From NCBI GenBank assembly GCA_963513935.1, contig OY740769.1, positions 37,971,120 through 38,035,119 on the forward strand: a stretch of DNA of 64,000 nt, read 5' to 3'. The position numbers and the translations under genes were made by a program. The notes below the pieces were generated by a model. The model ran no database searches, had not been told where the DNA came from, and worked only from the letters and a program-made list of their open reading frames with translations. Source of the stretch: Aphrophora alni (lineage: Eukaryota; Arthropoda; Insecta; Hemiptera; Aphrophoridae). Below, in pieces: positions 27,748 through 40,150 of this stretch (the stretch's first letter is position 1; every line of letters starts with the position of its first letter).

Positions 27748-28299
27748 ATTTGTATATAATGTTATTGTTTAGTATTCGTGCTATAACTATGCATATTAAG
27801 ATTGTGAAATAAATATTTCAAATAAAAAAAAAAATGTAGCCTACGGATGGAAAAGTTTGTGCTCCTTTAAAGAGGCCTATTTGAGACACTAGCCGCTAAC
27901 CTAGTCGATACATTCAATCTAACAAGGATTCCCCGGCAATATGGGAGGTACGAAGCACACATGCCCCAAGGATTTTCGGAGTTACGTGACCAGTCATTTG
28001 TCGTACCAATTATATAACCGATAACTTACGAACTTCACCGAACATCTTCGATCATATTTCATCTGTTGTTGTTGGTCTGGACGGTGTATGTTAATGTATT
28101 AAGAATTTTAGCCTTTTTATTTCTTTACTTTTCCTCACATACGTAGAACACGAAGGTGAGGGGGTGCTGGTCCACCGGGGCGCCGGGAAATATTCCAGTG
28201 CGCCCTCTAGCCCCCGGCGCCGGCCAAAACACAAAAATTTTAATATGCTCTTTGTAACATACACTTACTGCATTCTTCCATTTTCTTCTAAATATTTTC

Positions 28300-28500
28300 A
28301 GAAAATTTGAAATGTTCACCACTTCTTTCCATGTAATAATACAGCCTGTTCTGAAACTCACTTCTGACTTGTTTTAATGTTTTTCTTGACATAGCCCTAC
28401 ATTCCATTATTATTCTAACATCCGGTAAATTAACTGAAGTCCACCACAAAAAGAGTCTAAGGGTGCCAAAATCAGCCAATCTTGCGGGCTACTCAATACG
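28300..28500 (-). pseudogene. DUF4817-type transposase C-terminal relic
   Basis: The minus strand encodes LADFGTLRLFLWWTSVNLPD then VRIIMECRAMSRKTLKQVRS and EFQNRLYYYMERSGEHFKF. FLWW corresponds to the family LDFFLWG block before the last catalytic residue, and the tail matches VRxSxxxRxxxCIxxxGxHFE. It is on the opposite strand from the relic at 25947-26640, so it is a separate insertion or an inverted piece. Confidence 0.62.
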
Positions 28501-29519
28501 TTTTTTTTTCACAGTTTAAAGCTCTGTTGGCTTAACGCTTAACCGCCATCTTTGATTCAATGCCCATACCAAGTTAAAAATTATGTGGGCAATTGGGAGC
28601 AATAGTAAGAACAACACGAATGTGGTTTTTAGTTAAAAAAATAATATTGGTTTATTTTAACAGTAGTTGAAATTTAGGAAATGTTATATAATATTTAACA
28701 ATATAAATGAGGAATTAAAATGTAAAAAATTCACCTCAATCGGAATTTAGTTACCTTGAAAATTGCATACCATGATAAAACAAATTTAATAGCGGAAACT
28801 TGTCTGTGCAATATTAATTTACATGTACAGTATTTAAAATGGGGAAGTTTGTGTCATCTGATAGTCAGGCTCGATAAAATGTTTGATCACTGCTAGAACC
28901 TTAGTAAGAATATATTCTACAATTTATTTAGAAAAATGTAGTTTTAAAAATCAAAATTAGTCGTTAGTAATTATACTAACAGATTTTTATAAAATTTAGC
29001 AGTATTGAAAGATTAATACTCTAAGTCAAAGTGTCATAAATGTAAATAAATTTAATATTATTTTAACGTGCCTTAGAAATTTGTTGTTTAAAACTGGAAT
29101 TTAATAATATTAACAATAATCGGTTGTTATACAAGTTGCAGCAATGCTGCATTAAATATTTGAAATCATGCATACACAGTGCAAATACAAAGAACACATG
29201 ACATAACACAATATAAATAAACATAGAGAGGCCGTATAAACTATTTTCTCTTCCACCGAATAAAAGCCTGCTGAACAAGCTATAAATTTTAAGTTTGTTT
29301 TTAAATTGTTCAGTTATCCGGCAGTCTTGTGTGTAATTGGGACAAGAGTAGCACACTCTACTTATATCGTTATTTAAGTTATATCTGCAATCCACTATCA
29401 CTAGTCTTTCTGGGATTGTTCACGAGTGTATTATAGTTGTGATTATTTTAAGGAGAATTAATTTCTAAATAGATTTGAATTTTCTGAACATTAACTGTTT
29501 AGTATATCTCAGGTTTTTA
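28501..29519. other. AT-rich non-coding DNA
   Basis: No domain was recognised. A 112-codon minus-strand frame at 29063-29401 is composition-driven, with no splice context or family resemblance. Confidence 0.4.
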
Positions 29520-29969
29520 ATAGGGTTATTGATGAGTCATGAATTATTAAATTCAGTTTTCCTTACACTTCGGCACGAGCTTGCCCTTGCCGTAAATAGA
29601 AGTTCAATTATATCTACCTCTGAACGTAACGTTTTACCGCGATAATGTAAATTGAAGTAAGAATGTGTCCAGTTTATTTAGTACATCTTTTTAAAACAGT
29701 TGTTGTAAAAGCCTAGGCTATAATTACACTATTACGTCATTTGAACAGTGTTTATAGCTCTAGCCATTCAGTTAGACAAAACATAAAAATACTTACACAT
29801 TCTAAGAGTGTCTGTTGTTTGAATATTGAAAGAAATCACCATAACACTGACTATTATAGATTTTACTCGAGTTTATTTATAGCCTACCGTACTGGATTTC
29901 CTTATAAAGTCGTAATTAAATAAAGACTTTACTGAAAACATTCACTTAATTCTGAATGAATATTTAACT

Positions 29970-30196
29970 AAGGATAAAATAAAGCAAAAGCTTAAAGTTT
30001 CAAAATAGTTTAATAATATAAATATGAGCTACAATTATTGTTTCGCCTTGCGGCATCATCGGGCAACTGGCGCAAGGCGAAACAATTAATTGTAGCTCAT
30101 TTATATTATTAAAATATTTTGAAACTTTAAGCTTTTGCTTTATTTTATCCTTGAATATGAAGTTTCAACAAGAAATATCTGCTATTACATTAAAAT
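29970..30196. mobile_element. Third hammerhead-bearing foldback insertion, 227 bp with 13-bp target duplication
   Basis: Comparison with the uninterrupted repeat copy at 32960-32980 shows a 227-bp insertion flanked by tgaatatttaact at 29957-29969 and again at 30197-30209. The insert contains inverted arms 29971-30052 and 30071-30151. The sequence outside the core resembles the other two foldbacks (ttatattatta). The 13-bp target duplication and lack of coding point to a retro- or self-mobilised short element. Confidence 0.78.
30027..30066 (-). ncRNA. Hammerhead-ribozyme-like motif with GCAA-capped helix II
   Basis: The minus strand reads gc, ccgatga, one T, gcc-gcaa-ggc (helix II with a GNRA loop), gaa, acaat-a-attgt (helix III), a, gc. 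Helices II and III pair although their sequences differ from those at 14.3 and 17.8 kb. The core position U4 is C here, which would be expected to reduce activity. The other arm of the hairpin keeps only the ggcgaaac-helix III half. Confidence 0.42.
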
Positions 30197-30978
30197 TGAA
30201 TATTTAACTGTTGACAAGACAGGAAGTTTCTTTGTAAATGAAAAATTGATGACGATTAGATGGCATTGTTTTCTTTTCCGATACTTTTGTAAAGGGTTAT
30301 TGATGAATCATGAATAGTTACAATATTTGTTGTAGTTGCCGAGATCCCTGGTGGGGTGTGGGGGGGATTCTTGAGTTACCAAAAGGTTTAACAGATTTTA
30401 ATTCAGTTTTCTCTAATCAGTTCGGCACGGCCATGCCGTAAATAAAGTTCTAGAGTATCAACTATAAATAGTGGCTATAATAATCTCCCCTCCCCCTACT
30501 TTTTCCACAGTTTTCGTTATTTCGATTTCTGACTAAATAAAGTTTGTTTATCTTTACTACATATACTACATTTTGTGATGATTTAATATTTTCGGCAGCC
30601 ATATTTAATCCACCATATTAGACAAGTCAATTTTTATTAATGACATGGTGTTTCGATTCATAATTAAACATAGTTTTTCAATCCTAAGTTCAGCGGCATA
30701 AATATTTGTTTGTTTTCTGTCACCATCTCCAGTTGTTTTGGAATACTGCACATTTAATTTGAGATGCATGTTACTGCACCGGACTTTGATTTTTATCTCA
30801 ATGGAACGGTGTAAAAGTCATATTACATCATAAAACAATTTCAAATAGTTTTTAAGCTGTTTTTTTAAAAAATAAGAAACCAAAACAAGCATTATTAATG
30901 ATAAATCCAGTTGTACAATTAAACTGACTTATTCATAGATGTTCAAACTTTGATCCCCCCCCCCCCGACATCTTGGTA

Positions 30979-31820
30979 CAGTAGAACCCCTCTTAACCGG
31001 TCTAGTCGGGACTGACACCCGGGCCGGTTGCCCGTTTGGCCGGTTAATCAGAGGTTCCTCTGAAAAATCGGGTTTCGTTGAAAGAAAGCTTATTTAATCA
31101 GGTAGCGCTAAGAATTATGCAAATAAGATGTTATTGCAACTCATTTTATTGTACATAAATGTATCTTATATATTATGTTATGTATATTATACTGTACATC
31201 AAACATGAAAAATTAAACACTACAAAGCTCGTTTACAGATTCCCCTCTGTCAAGTCTTTTGACACATTTAACCGCGTCTCAAACGAAACCAACACACGCT
31301 TCCGTTGTTTTCCCAACACAGGCTTCCGTTGTTTTTTTTATTTACTGTAATATACCCGTCAAAGACAAGAAGAAAACCGAAAAGAAATGTTATATTTTTC
31401 ATAATGATACTAAAATGATTCGTGGGAAAAAAGCGGCCCATCAAACGTTTTTGTGGGTGTATGTCTGCTATACCGACGGGTGCCAGTGCCGCGGTGTTTT
31501 TACGGCGCCGACAATGGGATACCGCTATCGACAAAGTCGTTTGATATCCCCGCCGCTTTGGTGCCGAGGTGTTTTTACGTCGCCGACAATGGGATACCGC
31601 TATCGACAAAGTCGTTTGTAATCGCCGTCGTTTTAGTGCCGCTGTGTTTTTACGCCGCCGACAATGGGATACCGCTATCCACAAAGTCCTTTGATATCGC
31701 CGCTTTGGTGTTTCAATTACAATTTATTTTCGGAAACTCTCATCCAACCCGTACACTACGATATAGGCCGGTTAATCCGAGGACCGGTTAATCCGAGGCT
31801 GGTTAACAGAGGTTCTACTG
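30979..31820. mobile_element. Tigger/pogo-like non-autonomous element, 842 bp, TA duplication
   Basis: The left end is CAGTAGAACCCCTCTTAACC and the right end is the complement of CAGTAGAACCTCTGTTAACC. Both are flanked by TA (30977-30978 and 31821-31822), as for Tc1/mariner-superfamily elements. Subterminal copies of ggccggttaatc recur near both ends. No transposase is recognisable. A 75-bp minisatellite occupies its right half. Confidence 0.85.
31486..31709. repeat. 75-bp tandem repeat, 3 copies
   Basis: Units start at 31486, 31561 and 31636 (gtgccgcggt, gtgccgaggt, gtgccgctgt), an exact 75-bp period. Each unit includes cgccgacaatgggatacc and gacaaagtcgtttga. The period is a multiple of three, so 25-residue repeated peptides appear in open frames on both strands; I regard these as artefacts. 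The GC content is far above the flanks. Confidence 0.93.
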
Positions 31821-32459
31821 TAGTAGTAAATGCGGTTTATAAAAGTATTTCTGACATTCACTGAATTATTTTTTACATTCTTCTACTATTCTCGTCCAAA
31901 ATCTTCAATGTCTCGAATTTCAGTTTTGTAAAGTGAAAACATCTACTGAAATAGGTCGGTATAATTGTACAACTTTATTTTTCATTAATAATGTTTGGAT
32001 GCCATGGTTCTTATTTAAATAAAAAGCAGTTTAAAACCATTTTGAAGTTGTTACATGATGTAATATGAGTTTTACAATATTCCATTCAGGTGAAAATCAA
32101 AGTCTAGAGCAGTAATATTCATCTTACAAAATGAAAAAGTCAAATTTCATATACATTATGACTGGAGATAGGTGAGAGATATCAAAACAAGAATTATCCC
32201 ACTGAAATGAGAGTTGAAAACGATGTTATATCATGAATCATAACACTACGTTGTCATTTTAAAAAATTGACACAAATCCAATATGGCGGATTCAAGATGC
32301 GGCAGAAAATTTCAATACATCACAAAATGTGGTATATAAGTAAATTATACGCAAACTTCATTTAGTCTGTAATCGTCATTACGAAAACTGTGGGGAAAAG
32401 TAGAGGGAGGGGGGAGACTTTATGGCCTACCCTCTATAAAAAAAATATAATAAAATTTA

Positions 32460-33060
32460 TAGACGTTTTACCACGAAAATGTAAATTAAAGTCCATAGTT
32501 ATATGTAAGACTGTTGGTAAAGATGCACATGTTTTAAAAGTTTTTATAAAGACATATACAGTAATCGCATTAGTACCTCTTTTGAACAGTGTTTATACAA
32601 GCTTAAGTTAGAATAAATACAAAAATACTTACTAACTCTAAGTGTTTCTCCATCTCTGTTTGTTGTTTCAATATTAAGAGAAGTCATCATAATAATACAC
32701 TTTCTGTCCTACACTCCACTCACTATTATTAGATTTTTACACGATATGAACACAAAGACGGGATTGTAGCCTACTGCAGCTCCTGAGTCTAGTCGTAACT
32801 AAATAAAGACTTTACTGAATGAATAGACGTTACTGAAAACATTAACTACTGAATGAATAGACTTTACTGAAAACATTAACTACTGAATGAATAGACGTTA
32901 CTGAAAACATTTACTACTGAATGAAAAGACTTTACTGAAAACATTTACTACTGAATGAATATTTAACTGTTGACGAATCGGAAAGTTACTGTCTAAATAA
33001 AAAACTGTATACGATTAAACTGGAATGTTTTCTTTTTTGATAGTAAACATCTTGGTAATG
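32460..33060. repeat. Dispersed repeat (copy 2), with short internal tandem repeats
   Basis: This is the uninterrupted counterpart of the repeat at 29640-30310. Within 32800-32970 a 33-36-bp unit (tgaatgaatagac-ttactgaaaacatt-actac) is repeated about five times; copy 1 has only one. It provides the empty-site reference for the foldback insertion at 29970. Confidence 0.72.
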
Positions 33061-34080
33061 CATATGTTTACAAATAAAGCTATACGTAAGGACATTTTTT
33101 GTATAGCCTATTGCTTAAATTTGATCACTCGTCAAGAGTTCGATACGTTTCATTATTGTGTTTGAATATGCTTAAAAGTATAATCAACTTTGAAACTAAC
33201 AAAACAAAAAATTATTTCGTGGTTTTTGCTAGTTGAAAACTAATGTGAGAGCGACCAAACTGTAGCCTACTTTAAAAACAAAACAATGCTTAGTATAATC
33301 TGCTATCATTATTTATAATGTAGGAATTCTAATTATTACGATTTCTTTCATGAAACGCAGACACCCGAGACCATGTAATGATCACCTATCCTGGAGTAAT
33401 TTAGCACTATTTTTTGCTTATTCTTAGAGTCAAAAGGTTGCAATTTAGTTAGATTATGTTCAATTTTGACATGTACGCTCAGTTTTACAAATAATTTTAA
33501 AAAATTCGTAAAACAGAAAAATTACTGGGTAAATTTCAAAACTTTAAAACTGTCTTTTAGAGAATTTTTTTTTCACACCAACATGTCTTGTAATAACTCA
33601 TTTCATCTTTTTATATCTGCATCGAATTAAGTTTTGATAATATAAAAAAATAGGATTGTTATTATAAAAATCAAAATTAATAAAAACATAACCACAAAAC
33701 TAGTAAATAGAATTATAGTCAAGTTCAGCGTGTAAACTAGATTTTAACATGTGTTGAACATGATTGGAAAAATGGATCAAAATGAGCCGTTAACCAGAAA
33801 AATAAGTCGGTAAATTTCAAAATAGCGGCCAAAATTTAATCTAACAAAAATAGCTTTTTTAGGATAACTATAACATCATTTTGTTGGGGTTTCAAAACAT
33901 CCAATGGTACGTTTTGTATGATAAAAATAAAAATATTATAATTAAAAATCAAAGTTGTTTTAAACTTCAACATTCGACAGAAATTAACTCTAGCAGTAGA
34001 CATTGTAGTTTAATATGATATGAAATAGTTTCAAACAGACGACGGTTTAATAGAGGGCCACGTACGGTTGTAACGAACCC
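33061..34080. other. AT-rich DNA with a recurring non-coding motif
   Basis: Sentences of the type accagaaaaat ... ggtaaatttcaaaa ... ggc occur at about 33510 and 33790, with related copies near 40780 and 52970. They are probably fragments of one dispersed repeat family. No genes were recognised. Confidence 0.4.
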
Positions 34081-34084
34081 GAGA

Positions 34085-34190
34085 AACTAGCTGGATCTAC
34101 ACTTTTCTTCATGTAGTCCCAGGTTACTGTCTTTCATCTTTCCTATCAGAACTCTTTTGACCAACTCTAGTTCTCTTCCAACCCTGACAC
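34085..34190 (-). pseudogene. Degenerate non-LTR tail related to 11190-11295 (weak)
   Basis: The minus strand reads GWKRTRVGQKSSDRKDERQ and a stop. About 100 bp are clearly related to the stretch at 11190-11295. The open frame extends upstream to 34429 (101 codons), but I recognise no domain in its first 75 residues. Confidence 0.3.
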
Positions 34191-36410
34191 AAATAGAGTA
34201 TTCCAGGAATATGAATCTTTTTAACGTAAGGCGATGAACGAAAAATATTTATATACAACATGGGTCTATATAATAACTCATTTACTGTAGCTACATTAAG
34301 TGATCTGTACGTATACTTAATAATACTAGAGTCAAGTGGATAACCATAAAGCAAAGTCATAAATTCGCGTCTTCTCGTGTCACTTGGAGAAGTCGCTAAT
34401 ATATTTTGTAATACAATTAGTAGTTTCAATAACAGTATTTACGATGGATACAATATATTTACATCACGATAACACCGTATTACGCAGCAAATTGCAGTTT
34501 GATTAAGCCTACATTAGTCATCGTCAATAGAAACATGGCGGATTTCCTGATGACTCACACAACGATAAGCACAGGCGAACAAATCTAAAACTGTCTACTG
34601 TACAAAAAACATCGATAACATAAACTTGTTTATTTACAACAATGTTACACAATGTTCTCTGAGGTCATACACAATGTGTCTCCCCAATCATACAAAACAA
34701 CAAGCGTCGAAGTTACGTTACTGAAAATGAGTCATGTTTCAGATCATCTCCTGATATGCCATCGTTTCAAGGTGTCACCGTGTCACCCCCCCCCCCCCCC
34801 CCCGAGAGGTAAAAGTGTACGGTGTAAAGTGAGAGATGACCGAGGAGGCCAATTCAGTCTCTACTGCGCTGCGGCGTCCAATACAAATGTTATAAAACTG
34901 TATGACACTAATAAACGTTGATATGAAAATGCGAGTGTTCATCAAGTTGGAAACATTCTAGAAATAGAGGAATTCTGTATTCAGATCATAAGATGTGATA
35001 ATTTCATATAGCATATGCAGGTAGGTATGTTTTCGGGTGGTTAAAGGAAACGTCATTGTTGCTGAAATCATCCAATACGGATTGCTATCACAGCAATGAC
35101 GCAAGTTTTGGTTGTTAACATCGTAGTTCAATTGGGTTCATTGGAGAACAAGATACTGTTCACAATCCATTTCAAAGATTAATCACAAAACTCCATTCTC
35201 AGATCGTTTACAGTTACATTTTGTATGGATGTCGTCTGTTGGATGTGCTAAATACGAAGATTGCTGGTTTTATTGATACATCTTTCCAGGAATAATTACA
35301 GAGAACGTTTTTTTGGATTCTTAACAAAGCTGTAAACATTTTAGTTGCTGTCTCTGTACTTGATTTGGTTTGGAACGCCCAGATCTTGCTTTCATTTCGA
35401 AGTTTGGTAATACAATGACATCAATACATTGTAAATAAAATGCTTGTTTTATAAAATGCTGCTGAGATTTTCGGACAACCCGGCTGTACTACACAGTGGT
35501 AAAACCAAACCCTAGACTTCCAACAAAATATAGTCTGCTCCAAGGAGAGTGATTAAGTCAATTACACTTTGTACAAATAGTTGTGGCCACCATTGATTTT
35601 TCAATTAAGACTGTAAAAAAACAACCAGGGTATAACGTTAAACTGAATCTTCAGGGTTCTGCACTCTGTTGATAAAGGCAATGATTAATGAGTCTTATCC
35701 CTGGACAATTCAATGAAACCATGACAAGGAACCAAACTTTAGTGTTGTTGGGGAAGAAGCTGAAGGGAACTTTGATGAAAAGATAAGTGGATTTGTCGAG
35801 ATCATAACAGAGGGACTCAATATAAATGAGGGGAGGAACATCAAAAGAGCTCAACAAGGGGCGGTAGCTAAGTGACCATGGGTCGGCGGAGAAAATCGAA
35901 GAGATAGAATTCCGTAGCAGCTTTCAATTCGGAAATGTTTCGGTAAAAACAATTAAGTATCTGATATTGAGCAGGGAGGTTTTAGGGAGGGTAGGCGGGT
36001 AAAAGATCTGCTAAGTGGATACGGGCCAATGAAATAGAGATCATTTGGTATGTAGTGGCGCTTGACCTTCATCGGGGAAACAGGTTCCCGTCATTTTTAG
36101 TGGTGAGGGAAGCGAGTGAGTTAGTGTTTCGCCGTCCTTTCGTCAGTGCGTTTCTAGACAGTGGGGACGAACAACCTCCCCACTCCAAGCCAGACCGTCC
36201 TCCTTCCAAGCGCCACCCCATAACAAATGAGCTATACCACCTAAAATAATGAGATTGGTTAAAGAAACGTTTGTCAGTTCTACTCCTACGAAACGAATAC
36301 AACAATCGAAGAAGTCGGGATAATTTGGAAATTCCGATAGAGAGGATCCTAAAATCTTCATGTGTTTCGTATGAATCTTAAATGGAGGCCCAGGGAGGAA
36401 TTCCAGTCGG

Positions 36411-36412
<2 letters not shown>
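34191..36412. other. Unclassified DNA
   Basis: A run of 18 C occurs at 34786-34803 and explains a proline-rich open frame. Slightly GC-richer DNA lies at 35980-36250; frames there overlap on both strands and match nothing I recognise. Confidence 0.35.

Positions 36413-36476
<64 letters not shown>
36413..36476. repeat. (AT)n microsatellite
   Basis: A pure AT dinucleotide run of about 63 bp followed by a short acac tail. Confidence 0.97.
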
Positions 36477-36479
<3 letters not shown>

Positions 36480-36484
<5 letters not shown>

Positions 36485-39400
36485 TTCTATAATAGATCAA
36501 TTTTAGTTCGTAATTGAGAAGGTTACTCAACGGCTTGCGATCCAAAATCAAAATGGTGAGAGGGAAAGATGTTTGCCTCTGTTGTGACGAAAGAGAAAAT
36601 CTGATGCAGATTTAATGCTCCTTGAATAATTTAAAACATCTTCAAAGAATGCGGTTTTTCCCCAAAACGTCAGTATGTCGTTTGTAAACTCGCCAAACGG
36701 GATGAACGGTTGGGTTGATTTTTATCAAAATTTAAAATGTAATAATATTTTAGAGCCGAGATTAGTCGACGTAAGTTTTAAAATCTTATCATAAAAACTG
36801 AGGGTACCTGCCATAAGACCAAAAATTGCTATTTTCTTAAAATTGACTCAATATTTTGATACAACTTTACTGAAATGTAGCCCTTTATAACTCAAACAGA
36901 ACATATTGATCACTATTTCCCCTACAATTATTTGTTAGGCGATAAGGTCCACGAGTAAATAGGAAAAACCAGTCAACCATGACTGCGTTATGGTTATACA
37001 TTTTTACATTTCACCAAAGCCTAATCCTAATCTATGCAACTTGGACAGATTTTGATATTATCTAGTTTCTATGATTAGAATATGCGGCAATTACTGTTCA
37101 TTTTTATCTTTCGTCCAGAAATTCCTGAAACTAAATTTTTCCGATGGCGACATATATTTTCTTAGATTAGACATTCGATTTTGTATATGCTGTGTGTGAA
37201 AATTAGTGGCAAAAAGCGTGAATGGTGATTTTAAAATAACTATATTTATAATATTATTTATGGTAGTGGTTCAATTTTTACAAATACGATAAAAACATAA
37301 CTCAGGCACACTATAAATTTTTGAATAAAAGTACACAGTGTTGAATAATTTTATATTTTGTTTCGGTAATAAAAAAGCAAATCTGTCTTGTACAAAACCA
37401 AGAATAATTCTACTTCTAATTACGAAGTAGAAAGAGTGTTGTGATGGTGTAAAAATATCGACCTACCGCCATGATGGTTCTCAATATTTGCAGTCTATGA
37501 GAACAAACACATTTAGACTTTTTTTCTGAATGATACCGGTTTTCCGTACGATTAACGCTTATTACCAATGGAATATTTCAAAAACGGTTAATCGGATTTA
37601 CTTGATATTGATGTGGAGTATCCCATTGAATGATTAATACTATTACAGTATATGATGAGGGTGAAAAGTTATTGTCACGCATTGTCTCAAGATGGTGGTC
37701 CTTTGAAGCGTGATAAGTGTCTCAAGAAATGATTCAATGTTAAGGTCTATGTCCCCCAATAAATGTACAAAAAGACCGTAAAACACAGTTCAAGAGTAAT
37801 TTTGAAAATACGAATTTAAACACGACGTCGGTCAGGACTTTCTTTGATATTTTTTAAACTATTCTAGAAACTTATTTTCTTTTACATTGATTTTAGTAGA
37901 GTGGATTCAGTCACCAAAATTTGGTTGAAATACATAGAGCCAATTTTAAGATATGTCCATAATACTTAGAGGGATGGCGACCCGTGTGTTTTGTTTCGAT
38001 ATGTAGGGGCTACACTTGATTAAGAACAGATTTTGAAGAAATCGAAATTTTGTGTCTTGCTTTTACAGCAGGTATCCATCCCTATTGATTATTTTTAGCC
38101 ATCACAAAACTTTCTCTATACTACGTATAAGTGGTCAAGCAAAATCGAAAGAGAGCAAAATAATAAACAACTACAATAAGCAAAAACCCAAGCCAATGTG
38201 CAAGTGACCCAAACTAAACTACAGTAAAAGCAAAAGTTAGTTAATCACCAGCGGGAGTCGAAGAATCTTCGTTGAGCTCAGCACCTGTGATAAGTCTCAC
38301 GAAACTTGTCCGTCTGATGGGAGAGTCTGCTGAAACTGTTCTGGTAGGAGGAGTCGATGCTCCAAGGGGTTCTACCTCGATGTTCAATGACGTCATGGCT
38401 GGGCGGACACGGTGCTTCGCCAGAATTATAACTTTCCGAAATCACTTTGACTCAAGGTTTAATCACTGGAATAAAGGATTCAATGAATTACAGGATGGAT
38501 TGGACCGAAAAACCGAAAACACATTTTGAATGAATAATGTACCTGGATATTTTGTTATCTCATCTACAGCTATTCAAAGAGCGTGACAAAATAGTGATGC
38601 ATTGCAGTATAAATAATGTTATGAAAACCATAAAAAAGTAAATTTTAAATTTTTCAAATGTAAGCACATCATTATTCTTTTGTGTAAAACTATAAAAATA
38701 CAAACATATAACATTCACCTTCGATTAAATGAATCCGCTTTACATGGGCACGATATATCATCACATTTGTAGTAGCTTAGATAATCGATTTTTCAAAGTT
38801 ATGTTCCGTACAACTTTCAACCTTTCTTAGCGTTAACATCTTATTAGTTCTAGTTACCGCTTTTCGGAATGCCTCCATATTAAAAACTACTTATGTATGA
38901 CTCCTTTGACTTGGAAATGCGTCTTATAACCTACCTATTCGCCACTTTCCACTACCTCCAAAGCTCCGTCCCTTTTTCTTGTCCTTCTATGTTTGAAGAT
39001 GAAGTTACTCCGAAACGCGTAGAAATAATAAGATGACAAGACTAGGAATGTATTAGTAGAAATATACAATATTATACTAACTATCCAAAGCTTAGTCGCG
39101 TACAAGCACATTAATTCCAACGTGAAATAGAGAAACTGAATTTGTTATAACGCTATATTAAAATCTGTTTACGTTTAAAAAAAATTTTAATTCGTTTTAT
39201 TGTTGTTCGGTGTAAATTGTGTTTCGTCACGCTCTGTGAATAATTTGAACAAAGAACTTTCCAATGTCAATTCAAATGACTTCCTACGTCTCATTTAGAC
39301 GCTGAGATTAAAATGTATTTGAGATACTTTGGTACAACGTTAAATAACAATAGATACATGGGGATGACTTACAGTACACACGCACAAATACTCTACAATA

Positions 39401-39960
39401 TTATCAATAAATAGAATAAGTTTTTCTCTCTTAAATTTAAAAAATGAGTTATTTCCCGTAACCACTATTTTCCTGTAATTTCTCACCCATTCTAAGGGGT
39501 AAATTATGTGGATCCTTAATCTTCACCATTCATTTTAAATTTCGCTACAGCAGATTCACTTAACAAAAATTATATATGCAGATTTATATTTAGCTATCAT
39601 AACAGAGCATTGTGTGTTAAATGGGGAATCTAAATTCCAGTTTACCGGAGTTGTGTTCTCTGAAAGACAATTTTCTTGTTCATAAAATGATTTTTGTTAC
39701 CATTTTCTCCATACAATCAGAGAACAGTAGGATAGAGACTCTGACAGGAGGCCGCCTCTTAGTAGCCGTCACAATTATGTTATGTAAGGTGTATGGGAAA
39801 CTAAACTGAAATGGCTTCGTTACTAGAGCTACATAAATAGAAATAAGACCAGAATAGTTAGGTGTAAGACGAATAAAAACTAATAAAGAGTTAGATAAGT
39901 TGTTTGATCTAATAGTCAATGAAATTAGAAGGCTAGGCTACGCAGTGAGTATGGTGAAAA
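36480..39960. other. Dispersed-repeat DNA without genes
   Basis: Phrases such as tactgaaatgtagccctttataactc (about 36868) have relatives at 55115 and 56945, marking a dispersed family. At 38987-39016 a ttgaagatga ... ccgaaacgcgtag string resembles a decayed hammerhead/Penelope-type terminus. No host exon was recognised. The frame at 38272-38529 has no known domain. Confidence 0.4.
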
Positions 39961-39969
39961 GAAACAATG

Positions 39970-40150
39970 TAAAAGATTGATCTTAGCAGATCAGGAGGCA
40001 GAAGAAAAGTGGAAGATCCTAGATGAGACGACTCGAGGACGTGGAAGAAAACCTAAGAGTGATAGGAGTCAGAAGATGGAGAAGAGTTGTTTAAGATAGA
40101 AGGGAGGAAACTCTTTGAAGAGGATAAAAACCGACCGGGGTTGTAGCGCT
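39970..40150 (+). pseudogene. Non-LTR retrotransposon C-terminal tail relic
   Basis: One frame reads RRLEDVEENLRVIGVRRWRR followed by VV, a stop and DRREE. This matches the RWxDDVExDLRxxGVRRWRxxAxDRxxWR tail that ends many insect non-LTR ORF2 proteins. A second frame continues LFEEDKNRPGL. Frameshifted and truncated, with no RT motifs nearby. Confidence 0.55.

Larger units (their letters stand above)
29520..30480. repeat. Dispersed repeat (copy 1), interrupted by the third foldback element
   Basis: The stretch from about 29640 (cgttttaccgcgataatgta) to 30310 matches 32464-33060 (cgttttaccacgaaaatgta) in the same orientation, including tttgaacagtgtttat, cgtaacta/attaaataaagactt and tgaatatttaactgttgac. 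A second internal duplication is gttattgatga-tcatgaat at about 29525 and 30297, each followed by cagtttt and ttcggcac motifs. No coding potential is visible. Confidence 0.7.
30480..32425. repeat. Large inverted duplication with a Tigger-like element in its spacer
   Basis: Left arm about 30480-30945 and right arm about 31935-32425 are inverse copies at roughly 70-80% by eye. Landmarks include the complement of cacaaaatgtagtatat against cacaaaatgtggtatat, and taattgtacaact in both. Arms are about 470 bp. The spacer is mostly the element at 30979-31820. The arms carry no recognised coding sequence. Confidence 0.72.

Noticed and set aside
31268..31791. Repeated-peptide open frames of 112-138 residues on both strands
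   Set aside because: They come from the 75-bp minisatellite, whose period is divisible by three; no start context or family match.
34652..34921. Proline-rich 89-residue frame
   Set aside because: The proline run is a C homopolymer and the rest matches nothing.
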